From NCBI GenBank assembly GCA_039804025.1, contig JBDRZP010000020.1, forward strand, positions 1 through 36,629: DNA of 36,629 nt, read 5' to 3'. The notes below the pieces were generated by a model, which saw only the letters and a program-made list of their open reading frames with translations, was not told the DNA's origin and ran no database searches. Position numbers and translations under genes: made by a program. Below, piece by piece: positions 14,795-22,480 of the stretch. This stretch comes from a candidate division WOR-3 bacterium. Its GTDB lineage: Bacteria > Hydrothermota > Hydrothermia > Hydrothermales > JAJRUZ01. The number at the start of each line of letters is the position of its first letter. Positions within the stretch are counted from its first letter, which is position 1.

Positions 14795-15724
14795 TTAAGA
14801 ATTTAAAAGTATTGAACCAAGAAGAGGAAGTAATATTTCTATATTTGCTGTTAAAGAAATTCCCTTCCCACCATCTTTTGTAGGTCTTTCAACTACGTTT
14901 TGAAGGGGTCTATAATGTTGAATCTGGTCGATATTACAGGCAAAAAAGTTATAAACCTTATATCCTAAGTTTCTAACAATTGATAAACTTTTTAAAAAAA
15001 CTTCAGGCATTATAACAGCAGATGCCACATTTATAACAACCCCTCCCCTTTCAAGTTCAGAAAGATAAATGGCAAATCTTTTAAAATCCTTTAAAGTTGT
15101 AAAACCTACTTCATCACCATTTAGAAAGGGAAACATATGGATTATATCTGTTCCAACAGCAACATGGAAACTCATTGGAATATTTTTTTCTTTTAAAAGA
15201 CACATAAGACTTTTATTTTTGTATGGAGGATTTTTTTCAAGAAGAACGAGAGGAATTATTTCTCCCATTCCCTTTTTCTCCTTATAACCTCTTTTTAGTG
15301 CTTCGTTAAAGAATTCATGAGTTTCCTTAGTCATTCCGAATTTGCCCTCTTTTATTGTATCTTCAACAAATTCAGATGTTTCTCCGAACATTGCTATTTC
15401 AAAATCGTGTATGGAAACAGCACCCTGACCTGCAAGCCATGTAATAAAGCCTTTTTCTGCAAGTTTTGAAAATAAAGGAGCAAGCCCGCACTTAATAACA
15501 GCATCACCAATCATCCATATAATTGGTTTTTTTTCATCCCTTGCCCTTTTTAGGTTAATAACAAGTTCTCTAAAATCATTTGCCTTAAAAACTTTTGGAA
15601 GAAAATCAAGGAAAAGGGAAATTTTTTCGGGTATATCTTCTTTTATGAAATCTTCTGTTTTTAGTTTATTTTTTCTTTCCTTTATAGATATGAATTTTAA
15701 ATTTTTTAATTCTTCTTCCTTCAT
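14795..15724 (-). CDS. Deoxyhypusine synthase-like protein
   Basis: A 309-residue soluble protein. The segments WMIGDAVIKCGLAPL, GQGAVSIHDFEIAMFG, TSEFVEDTIKEGKFGM and IDQIQHYRPLQNVV match what I remember of the bacterial deoxyhypusine-synthase-like family, NAD-binding proteins related to DHS/homospermidine synthase but whose substrate is largely unknown. The N-terminal ~45 residues are a charged extension. The start ATG overlaps the stop of the phosphodiesterase gene (ATGA, bases 15721-15724), and the epimerase follows directly. Since bacteria lack eIF5A, a polyamine or other aminobutyl-transfer or NAD-dependent role is possible; neighbouring ATP sulfurylase gives no direct hint. Family assignment is from motif memory, not a search. 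Confidence 0.55.
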   Translation of the reverse strand: MKEEELKNLKFISIKERKNKLKTEDFIKEDIPEKISLFLDFLPKVFKANDFRELVINLKRARDEKKPIIWMIGDAVIKCGLAPLFSKLAEKGFITWLAGQGAVSIHDFEIAMFGETSEFVEDTIKEGKFGMTKETHEFFNEALKRGYKEKKGMGEIIPLVLLEKNPPYKNKSLMCLLKEKNIPMSFHVAVGTDIIHMFPFLNGDEVGFTTLKDFKRFAIYLSELERGGVVINVASAVIMPEVFLKSLSIVRNLGYKVYNFFACNIDQIQHYRPLQNVVERPTKDGGKGISLTANIEILLPLLGSILLNS

Positions 15725-17013
15725 ACAATTGCCTCTCCATCAAAATTATATTTATTACTTATCCCGAGTATACTTAAAATAGTTGGTGCAACATCAATAA
15801 GTCTTACATTATCCCTTAATATCTTTTTTCCCCTTATATAAAGAAAAGCATCATCAAAGGTATGCGTTCCCTTTAAGGGAGAAGTCATATAAATTTCTTC
15901 ATTTTTAAGGTCTGCCCTGAAATCAAATCCTTTCTCGGGAATTAAAAGAAAATCAGGAGAAATATTAAGAAATTCTCTTCCAAAAATTTCATATTTGTTC
16001 TTAAAATCCTTTATTCCCTCTAAATTTAAAAATTCTTTTAAAATATCCTCAACTTCTTTTGATATTTCTTCTTCCTTATATTTTGCATTTAAAAATCTTT
16101 CCCTTCTATATAAATAAATTCTTCCAGGAGTCATTGTGAATGCTTTTGAATCTTCTGAGATATCTTTTAGTTCCTGCGAATTTCCCTTTTTTAATTTAAA
16201 AATTCCTTTCTCCTTTAAAAGAGGGAAAATATTAATTTCACTTTTAAGTTCAGTAAAACCATGATCTGAAAGCAATATAAGTTCATCCTCATCCTTTACA
16301 TTTCTTTCAACAAATTCTTTTATTTTTTCATCAAGAAAATAAAAGTATTTTTCTAATTTATTTTCTTCTTTAATGAAAAAGTGAAATAATCTGTCGGGTT
16401 CCATAATATGGAGAATAATAATATCAAAATAATTTTTCTTCATAATTTCTTCACAAACTTTAAATCTTTTTTCTGTTGCTAAAAAAAGTTTATTATAGAA
16501 ATTCTCTCTTTTTTTCTCTTCCCTTGCCATCCATGGGTCAAGATCAATTATGTAATCTTCTTTTATTAAAAGTTTCGTTAATTCCTGAGGATAGGTAGCT
16601 TTTTCAATTTTTGGAGCAATAAATCCAGAAATACAATAAGAGTTTTTAATATCAGGGGGTGGGTAAGTTATGGGCAAATTTATATGTAAAACACTTCTTT
16701 GGTTTTCAGAAAATATCTCTATCAGGGTTTTTGTTTTTATATCCTTATAATTTGGAATATAAAGTGATAAGTCATCATGTATATCAATAAATCCAAAAAT
16801 TCCATGGGAGCCTGGTTTTTTACCTGTTAAAAAACTTGTCCAGGCAACGGAGGAGAGGGTAGGGTAGATAGATTCCATTCTTTTGAAATCACCGTTATTA
16901 AACAGGGAGTTTAAAAAAGGTAAATTCTTTTTCTCAGTATAGTTTTTTAAAAAAGAGAAGGGAACACCATCAAGTCCAAGTATGAACATTCGCCTTTTTC
17001 TTTTAAAGAACAT
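15721..17013 (-). CDS. AlkP-superfamily phosphodiesterase / phosphohydrolase
   Basis: A 430-residue type I phosphodiesterase/nucleotide pyrophosphatase-like protein of the alkaline phosphatase superfamily. Metal and nucleophile motifs are in order: LGLDGVP (~13), YPTLSSVAWTSFLTG (~50-64, with the nucleophilic Ser/Thr), HIMEPDRLFHF (~205), LLSDHGF (~253) and KGTHTFDD (~385), which are the usual Asp/His ligands. No signal peptide is apparent (MFFKRKRRMFILG), so it is likely cytoplasmic. It overlaps the sat stop by one base (TAATG) and the next gene by four. The superfamily also includes sulfatases, so nucleotide or sulfo-nucleotide hydrolysis is an attractive but unproven role beside ATP sulfurylase. 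Confidence 0.75.
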   Translation of the reverse strand: MFFKRKRRMFILGLDGVPFSFLKNYTEKKNLPFLNSLFNNGDFKRMESIYPTLSSVAWTSFLTGKKPGSHGIFGFIDIHDDLSLYIPNYKDIKTKTLIEIFSENQRSVLHINLPITYPPPDIKNSYCISGFIAPKIEKATYPQELTKLLIKEDYIIDLDPWMAREEKKRENFYNKLFLATEKRFKVCEEIMKKNYFDIIILHIMEPDRLFHFFIKEENKLEKYFYFLDEKIKEFVERNVKDEDELILLSDHGFTELKSEINIFPLLKEKGIFKLKKGNSQELKDISEDSKAFTMTPGRIYLYRRERFLNAKYKEEEISKEVEDILKEFLNLEGIKDFKNKYEIFGREFLNISPDFLLIPEKGFDFRADLKNEEIYMTSPLKGTHTFDDAFLYIRGKKILRDNVRLIDVAPTILSILGISNKYNFDGEAIV

Positions 17014-18119
17014 TACTTATATTCTCCCTTTAAAATTTCAAATACTTCTTTTCTTAAAATTTTTTCACTTAAATTTTCTTTATTTTTTAGTGCATTCCTT
17101 ATACTTGTCATACTTATATATTCCCTGAATTTTTCATCATGAGGGCATGTATTTTCAGAGGCTATTCCATCACACTTTATACATATAAAAACTGATTTTA
17201 CCTTTATTATCTCAATACCTATGTCAGGGTACTGGTCAAAAATTCTATGGGCTGCGTAGGGGTCATAAAAATTCCCTACTCCAGCATGGTCTCTTCCAAC
17301 AATAAAGTGAGTTGCCCCGTAATTTTTCCTCACTATTGCATGGAAAACTGCCTCCTTTGGTCCTGCGTATCTCATAGGTGTTGTAAGTCCTGATAATAAA
17401 ACTCTTTCCTTAGGAAGATAATTATCAATTAAGGCACGGTAACTTTTTAAAATTAAATCATTTGAAAAATCTCCTTCTTTTTTTCTTCCAAGAATTGGGT
17501 GAATAAAGAGACAGTCAGTTATCTCAAGGGCTATTCTCTGTAAATATTCATGAGCCCTGTGTGGAGCATTTCTTGTTTGAAAGGCGCATATTGTTTTATA
17601 TCCCTTTTTCTTAAAAAATTCCCTTGTCTCCTTTGGTGTGAGTTCATATTCAGAAAAGGGATGAGGTGGTCTTTTAAAAAGCCATATTTTTCCACCTATG
17701 GCAAAATCACCTTTTGATTTTAAAAGAAAAACACCTGGATGATCCAGTGAAAGAGTGCCAAAAACCTTTCTTGATACATATTCAATATCAAAACTGTAAA
17801 CTTCTTCAATTTCAATCATTCCAAATGTTTCCCCCCTGTATGATAAAAGAAGTTCTCCCTTATGAGGAATTTCCTTTACTTTTTCTTTTTTTATCTGTAA
17901 GAGTATAGGAATTGTAAAGGGGTAATCATTTGGCAATCTACCTTTTTCACAAACACTTTCCAGTTCTTCTTTTGTCATAAAACCTTCAAGGGGAGAAAAA
18001 CTTCCAATTGCTATTTTTTCAAGGTCAAAAAGAGTATCTTCATCTATTTCAATTTTTTTTAAATTTCCCTCAAAGGGTAAGGGTTTTTCTTTCGGAAAAA
18101 TTCTTTCAACAAGTTTCAT
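17013..18119 (-). CDS. sat: Sulfate adenylyltransferase (ATP sulfurylase)
   Basis: The 368-residue protein catalyses ATP + sulfate to APS + PPi. Landmarks are the PUA-like N-terminal domain (~1-150; FSPLEGFM), QTRNAPHRAHE (~180; QxRN plus HxxH), TTPMRYAGPKEA, GRDHAGVG (~273) and a zinc-type Cys cluster CIKCDGI...CPH (~310-323) typical of prokaryotic Sat. No APS kinase domain is fused. I start it at the ATG 18119: an in-frame TTG at 18179 would lengthen it by 20 residues, but that TTG is the -35 box of the gene's own promoter. It leads an operon with an AlkP-superfamily hydrolase, a DHS-like protein and an epimerase; no APS reductase or kinase is in the window. Confidence 0.9.
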   Translation of the reverse strand: MKLVERIFPKEKPLPFEGNLKKIEIDEDTLFDLEKIAIGSFSPLEGFMTKEELESVCEKGRLPNDYPFTIPILLQIKKEKVKEIPHKGELLLSYRGETFGMIEIEEVYSFDIEYVSRKVFGTLSLDHPGVFLLKSKGDFAIGGKIWLFKRPPHPFSEYELTPKETREFFKKKGYKTICAFQTRNAPHRAHEYLQRIALEITDCLFIHPILGRKKEGDFSNDLILKSYRALIDNYLPKERVLLSGLTTPMRYAGPKEAVFHAIVRKNYGATHFIVGRDHAGVGNFYDPYAAHRIFDQYPDIGIEIIKVKSVFICIKCDGIASENTCPHDEKFREYISMTSIRNALKNKENLSEKILRKEVFEILKGEYK

Positions 18120-18124
18120 TTTAT

Positions 18125-18154
18125 TTGAAAAACAAGTTTTAAAAGATTTATTAT
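18125..18154 (+). promoter_or_regulatory. Promoter of the lipoprotein/LysM genes
   Basis: TTGAAA (18125-18130), 18-base spacer, TATTAT (18149-18154), reading right. Its -10 box occupies the same bases as the -10 of the divergent sat promoter, so the two promoters should exclude each other. A leader of about 44 bases would include a GGGTTC-AAG-CCCC hairpin (18172-18184). A weaker alternative (TTGGGT/TATTTT, 18170-18198) would give a leaderless mRNA. Confidence 0.45.
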
Positions 18155-18179
18155 ATAAAATAAAAGTATTTGGGTTCAA
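18150..18179 (-). promoter_or_regulatory. Promoter of the sat operon
   Basis: On the minus strand TTGAAC (18174-18179), an 18-base spacer and a perfect TATAAT (18150-18155) precede sat, giving a leader of roughly 24 bases to the ATG at 18119. This settles the start-codon choice for sat, because the only upstream in-frame start is the TTG within this -35 box. Confidence 0.65.
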
Positions 18180-18204
18180 GCCCCTTTAATAATATTTTTA
18201 AAAT

Positions 18205-18474
18205 ATGGATAGAAGATTAAAAGTTCTTATTGGGGCAATGATATTTGCCCTGAGTGTCGCATGTGGACCGAAAATGGCTTCAAAAGAAACCATGCAGAGA
18301 ATCCAGGAACTTCAGGCTCAGATAGAAAAACTTCAATCAGAAATTGCTAAATGTGAAGAAGAAATGAGAAATATTGATGCTCAGAAAACTGAGAAATCTC
18401 AATTGATAGAAAAACTTAGGGCAGAAAGGGATTCTTTAAAAACATTACTTGAACTTATAAAACAGGGTTATTAA
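18205..18474 (+). CDS. Small coiled-coil lipoprotein
   Basis: The 89-residue protein has a lipoprotein signal (MDRRLKVLIGAMIFALSVAC, lipobox LSVAC with Cys20), then an uninterrupted heptad-rich helix (ETMQRIQELQAQIEKLQSEI onward) to the end. It resembles Lpp/YbgF-like trimeric or dimeric coiled-coil envelope lipoproteins. It is followed 16 bases later by a LysM protein with a similar coiled coil (EKLQ/ELQSKIEEL), suggesting the pair interact or arose by duplication. Likely located on the periplasmic face of the outer or inner membrane; exact role unknown. Confidence 0.7.
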   Translation: MDRRLKVLIGAMIFALSVACGPKMASKETMQRIQELQAQIEKLQSEIAKCEEEMRNIDAQKTEKSQLIEKLRAERDSLKTLLELIKQGY

Positions 18475-18490
18475 AAGGGAGGTTAAGGAA

Positions 18491-19072
18491 ATGAAAAAAT
18501 TAATTCTATTTTCTTTTTTTGTTTTTTCTCTTTTTGCTCAGGAAAAATTAACTGAAAAGGATGCACAGGCTCGTATTAAGGAACTTCAGAGTAAAATTGA
18601 AGAGCTTACTAAAAATTTAAGTACTTGCCAGAGCGAAATTGAAGCAAGAAAAAATGAACTTACCCCTCTTGATAATGAGATTTCTTCTCTACAAAATGAA
18701 ATAGATGCGTTAAAGGCAGAGCTTAGTAAGTATCCATCAGAATATGAAGTTAAAAAAGGTGATTTTCTCGCAAAAATAGCTGAATATCCTTTTATTTATG
18801 GAACATATAAAGCATGGCCAAGAATATGGAGAGCAAACAGAGATCTTATTAAGGATCCAGATCTTATTTATCCCGGATGGAAATTAAAGATTCCCCATGG
18901 TCTTGATAAAAGTTATACAGTTATAAAGGGAGACTATTTATGGAAAATAGCCAATTTCTGGTGGATTTATAGAGATGGAAAGAAGTGGAAAGTTATTTAT
19001 GAAGCAAATAAAGACAAGATTAAAAATCCTGACCTTATATACCCTGGACAGGAACTTATTATACCGAGATAA
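18491..19072 (+). CDS. Exported coiled-coil protein with two LysM domains
   Basis: This 193-residue protein has a signal peptide (MKKLILFSFFVFSLFAQ), a coiled coil at ~25-80 and two LysM modules: residues ~86-134 (YEVKKGDFLAKIAEYPFIYG, ending LIYPGWKLKIP) and ~140-192 (YTVIKGDYLWKIANFWWIYR, ending LIYPGQELIIP). The aromatic insertion (IYGTYKAWPRIW and IYRDGKKWKVIY) is characteristic of the LysM type that binds peptidoglycan in diderm envelope proteins. The ribosome binding site is strong (GGGAGG upstream). It is co-transcribed with the lipoprotein upstream, and transcription ends at the terminator just downstream. It likely tethers the envelope to murein. Confidence 0.8.
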   Translation: MKKLILFSFFVFSLFAQEKLTEKDAQARIKELQSKIEELTKNLSTCQSEIEARKNELTPLDNEISSLQNEIDALKAELSKYPSEYEVKKGDFLAKIAEYPFIYGTYKAWPRIWRANRDLIKDPDLIYPGWKLKIPHGLDKSYTVIKGDYLWKIANFWWIYRDGKKWKVIYEANKDKIKNPDLIYPGQELIIPR

Positions 19073-19102
19073 TAGATTAAAAAGGATAAGGAAAAAAGTG
19101 AG

Positions 19103-19126
19103 CCCCCTCCGAGTGAGGGGGTTTTT
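19103..19126 (+). terminator. Rho-independent terminator after the LysM gene
   Basis: A perfect 7-bp stem (CCCCCTC / GAGGGGG) with a 5-base loop is followed by five T. It is the strongest hairpin in the window. The U-tract ends only 16 bases before the GTG of the next gene (phoH), leaving almost no room for a separate promoter downstream. Confidence 0.9.
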
Positions 19127-19142
19127 ACTTTTAATTTAAGGT

Positions 19143-20099
19143 GTGGAAATAAAAACCTTTAGTGTAAGACCTAAAAAATTAAGAGAAATACTTGGGGTTT
19201 TAAATCAAAACCTCAAGGTATTACAGGAATATTTTTCAGGGAAAATAACCGTGAGAGGTGAAGAAATTAAATTTGAAGGTGATAAAAAAGAATTCAAAAA
19301 ATTAAAGGAGATTTTAGCCAAACTTGATGAAAGGGCTGAAGAAGGAGAGTTTTTTGAACCTGAGCAAATTATTGATATTCTGAATAATAGGAGTAATTTT
19401 AAAAATATAGAAAAATATAAAGATTCAATTATAACACCTAAAAAAATAGTTACTCCTAAAACAGATAATCAGAAACAATATGTTGATGCTTTAAGAAAAT
19501 ATCCTCTTGTTTTTTCAATAGGACCAGCTGGAACAGGTAAGACATACCTTGCAGTTGCCTGTGCTCTTGAGCATTTAAGGGAAGAAAAAGTAGAAAGAAT
19601 TATTCTTACAAGACCTGCAGTAGAAGCTGGAGAATCACTCGGTTTTTTACCTGGTAGTTTCCAGGAAAAGGTTGATCCCTATTTAAGGCCCCTTTACGAT
19701 GCCTTATTTGATATGATGCCTTATGATAGAATAAAAAAACTAATGAATACAGGAGTAATAGAAATTGCTCCTCTTGCTTACATGAGAGGAAGAACCCTTT
19801 CAAATGCTTTTGTTATCTTAGATGAGGCTCAGAATACAAATTACCTGCAGATGAAAATGTTTTTAACGAGAATAGGTTTAAAGACAAAAGTTGCTGTAAC
19901 AGGTGACATAACACAGATAGATTTGAAAGATAAGGAGGAATCAGGACTTGTAATTGCAGAAAAAATTTTAAAAGGAGTAGAGGGAATAAAATTTATTTAT
20001 TTTGGCTCAGAGGATATCATAAGGCATCCTATTGTTAAATCCATTATAATTGCCTTTGAAAAGTATGAGGGAAAGAAGAAGGAAGGAAAGACTTCTTAA
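19143..20099 (+). CDS. ybeZ: PhoH family ATPase (YbeZ-like)
   Basis: A 318-residue P-loop ATPase. The N-terminal ~75 residues form a KH-like RNA-binding domain (FSGKITVRGEEIKFEGD). The ATPase core has GPAGTGKTYLA (Walker A, ~127), RPAVEAGESLGFLPG (~158), VILDEAQNT (Walker B, ~222) and the sensor-like VAVTGDITQIDL. It is linked with YbeY two genes later, as in most bacteria, and is thought to act with it in rRNA maturation and ribosome quality control. The start is GTG at 19143; the AAGG before it is very close (4 bases), so initiation may be weak. Its 3' end overlaps the 7TM-HD gene by 35 bases. Confidence 0.9.
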   Translation: MEIKTFSVRPKKLREILGVLNQNLKVLQEYFSGKITVRGEEIKFEGDKKEFKKLKEILAKLDERAEEGEFFEPEQIIDILNNRSNFKNIEKYKDSIITPKKIVTPKTDNQKQYVDALRKYPLVFSIGPAGTGKTYLAVACALEHLREEKVERIILTRPAVEAGESLGFLPGSFQEKVDPYLRPLYDALFDMMPYDRIKKLMNTGVIEIAPLAYMRGRTLSNAFVILDEAQNTNYLQMKMFLTRIGLKTKVAVTGDITQIDLKDKEESGLVIAEKILKGVEGIKFIYFGSEDIIRHPIVKSIIIAFEKYEGKKKEGKTS

Positions 20100-22098
20100 A
20101 ATTTTTTCCATATTTATATTTTCAGTTTTGATAACATACTTTTTACCTTTTTCAGAGGAAAAGATTTATACCTTAAGAATAGGTGAAGTCCCACAGAGGG
20201 ATATAATAGCTCCCTTTACTTTTAAAATTCCTAAATCAAAAGAAGAGATAAAAAAGGAAAGGGAAGAAATTTTAAAGAAACTTACTCTTGTACTTTCTCC
20301 CATCTTAAGACCAAGTCTTGATCAGAATCTTATAGAAAGTCAGCTTGAAAATCTGGATATAAAAACAAGAAAAAAATTTATAGAGGAAATAAATAAAACC
20401 TATGAAGAAATAAAAGATTATGTTATTCTTGGAGATATTGATACAATAAGGAAATTAAATAGTGAATTTGTAATTCTTCTTACCCCAGAAGGAGATAAAT
20501 TTTTTCCAGTAAACAAGATATATTCTTTAATAGAAGTAAAAGAAATCATAAAAAAAAGAGCAGTAAAAGTTTTTCCCTTTAACGAGCAGCTTTCCTTTTT
20601 ATTTGAGGAATTAATTTCTCCTTTTATAGTTCCGAATTACAAAATTGATTTTGAGGAAACTGAAATTAGAAAGCAGAAATTACTTGAAAGGATTGAGGAA
20701 TTCAAGGGAGTTGTATATAAGGGCGAAGTTATTGCCAAAAAGGGTGAACCACTTTCAAAAATAGAAATAGAAAAACTTGAGGCAATGGAAATTGCAAAAA
20801 GAAAATCCTTTATATCAAAGATTTTGATACTTTCCTTAAGGTACATATTCTTTCTCATAATTCTGCTGTTTTCCTATTATTCTATAAGATTTCTTTTCCC
20901 AGAAATTTACGGTGATACAAAAATGCTTTTACTTATAATTTTCAATTCACTTTTTTTCATGATTTTATCAAGTTTAATAATAAAAATAACAAAAACTTCC
21001 CTTTATATACCTTTTGCTTTTATACCATTTTTTTTCTATTTTGTAACAGGAAGAAAATTTGCTTTATTTTTAACGGTCGTACTCTCAATTCTATGTGCAG
21101 TTTATTCGGGTTTTAGTTTATTTTTTTTAATATATTTTCTTGCCATAGGAATTTCAGGTATTCTTATTTCAAAATTTTTAAGAAACAGATTAGATTTGAT
21201 CTTTGGATTCTTTATACTCCTTTTTCTATCAATAATTCTTTCATTCTTTTTCAAAATCTATGCCAGTTTCCAGATAACTAATGGTGAAATCTTTATAAGT
21301 TCTCTTTTTTCATCAAGTTTATCAATTCTTGGAACAATTACATTACTTCCCCTTCATGAAAAATTTTTGGGAATTACCACCGATTTTTTCCTTCTTGAAC
21401 TTTCAAATCCTGAGCACCCACTTTTAAAAGAACTGGAAATAAAAGCACCTGGAACTTTTGAACATTCCATACAGATGTCAGAACTGGCGAGAATTGCCGC
21501 AGAAAAAATAGGGGCAAATTCTCTCCTTGCGAAAGTTGGTGCTTTATACCACGATATAGGTAAAATTGAAACTCCTAAATTTTTTGTTGAAAATCTTAAA
21601 GACCCTCAAGAAAATCCGCATAACAAAATATCACCAACTGTAAGTGTAACTATATTGCAAAATCATGTTAAAAAAGGTGTAGAGCTTGCTAAGAAATATA
21701 GGTTGCCCGAGAGTATAATAAGAATAATAGAAAGACATCATGGAACTCTTTTAATGTTTTCTTTCTATGAAAAGGCAAAAAAAATAAATAGTGATGTAAG
21801 GGAAGAAGATTATAGATACAAGTGTCCAAAACCAGAAAAGAAAGAGGAAGCAATAATAATGCTTTTAGATGGAATTGAGGCAAAGGTAAGAAGTCTTGAA
21901 AAACACGAATTTCAAAGTATTAGGGATGCTATTGATGATGTTATAAATCATAGGTTTTCTGATGGTCAGTTTGATGAGTGTGAAATTACACGGAAAGATA
22001 TGGAAAAAATAAAGGATGCTATTTTACCGAAACTTATTCACAGATTTCATGTGAGGGTGACTTATCCACCTCTTAAGGCAAAAGAAAAAATTGTTTAA
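20065..22098 (+). CDS. pgpH: 7TM-HD family (PgpH-like) cyclic-di-AMP phosphodiesterase
   Basis: The 677-residue membrane protein has an N-terminal anchor (~15-35), a 7TMR-HDED extracytoplasmic domain (~40-245), a block of about seven membrane helices (~250-440) and a cytoplasmic HD domain (~460-640). HD residues are HSIQMSELA (~466), LYHDIGK (~495), NPHNKIS (~518) and IIERHHGT (~560). In Listeria the PgpH homologue hydrolyses c-di-AMP; that activity is likely here but not tested. The usual position between phoH and ybeY agrees. I chose the ATG at 20065 instead of an in-frame TTG at 20050, since only ATG precedes the basic cytoplasmic start RERRRKERLL; it lies inside the end of phoH. Confidence 0.85.
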   Translation: MRERRRKERLLKIFSIFIFSVLITYFLPFSEEKIYTLRIGEVPQRDIIAPFTFKIPKSKEEIKKEREEILKKLTLVLSPILRPSLDQNLIESQLENLDIKTRKKFIEEINKTYEEIKDYVILGDIDTIRKLNSEFVILLTPEGDKFFPVNKIYSLIEVKEIIKKRAVKVFPFNEQLSFLFEELISPFIVPNYKIDFEETEIRKQKLLERIEEFKGVVYKGEVIAKKGEPLSKIEIEKLEAMEIAKRKSFISKILILSLRYIFFLIILLFSYYSIRFLFPEIYGDTKMLLLIIFNSLFFMILSSLIIKITKTSLYIPFAFIPFFFYFVTGRKFALFLTVVLSILCAVYSGFSLFFLIYFLAIGISGILISKFLRNRLDLIFGFFILLFLSIILSFFFKIYASFQITNGEIFISSLFSSSLSILGTITLLPLHEKFLGITTDFFLLELSNPEHPLLKELEIKAPGTFEHSIQMSELARIAAEKIGANSLLAKVGALYHDIGKIETPKFFVENLKDPQENPHNKISPTVSVTILQNHVKKGVELAKKYRLPESIIRIIERHHGTLLMFSFYEKAKKINSDVREEDYRYKCPKPEKKEEAIIMLLDGIEAKVRSLEKHEFQSIRDAIDDVINHRFSDGQFDECEITRKDMEKIKDAILPKLIHRFHVRVTYPPLKAKEKIV

Positions 22099-22480
22099 TC
22101 TTAATTTTTTTAAAACAACAAAAAGGAAGATACCTCTTAAGAAAAAGGATAAATTAAATTTAGAAAAAATTTTAAAAAGGGAAATAAAAAAAGAAAATTC
22201 AGATATTAAAGAAATTAACATAGTGATGGTTGGAAGAGAAAGAATAAAAAGAATTAATAAAAATTTTTTAGGGAAAAATAAAAAAACAGATTGTATTTCC
22301 TTTAACCTTGGAGAAATCGGCGAAATCTATATATGCTCTGATTTTGTAAAAAATAAAAAAGATTTTCTTAAACTAATAATTCATAGTTTTTATCATATAA
22401 TGGGATATGATCATAAAAATAACCATGAGAGAATAAAAATGGAAGAAAGAGAAAAAAGGCTTTTAAATAAGTTAATATGA
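22091..22480 (+). CDS. ybeY: Endoribonuclease YbeY
   Basis: The 129-residue metal-dependent RNase acts in 16S rRNA 3' maturation. The zinc motif H-x3-H-x5-H is present as HSFYHIMGYDH (~111-121); the usual Gly after the first His is Ser. The TDCISF segment is also characteristic (TDVLSF in most homologues). It starts with TTG at 22091, overlapping the end of the preceding gene by 8 bases, and its own stop overlaps the next start (ATGA). The first ~30 residues are unusually Lys-rich. Order phoH-pgpH-ybeY-CNNM is the common bacterial arrangement. Confidence 0.88.
   Translation: MFNLNFFKTTKRKIPLKKKDKLNLEKILKREIKKENSDIKEINIVMVGRERIKRINKNFLGKNKKTDCISFNLGEIGEIYICSDFVKNKKDFLKLIIHSFYHIMGYDHKNNHERIKMEEREKRLLNKLI

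Noticed and set aside
18120-18179. Extended sat start at TTG 18179
   Set aside because: The TTG is part of a -35 box with an ideal TATAAT 18 bases later, and the extra residues do not resemble the family N-terminus.
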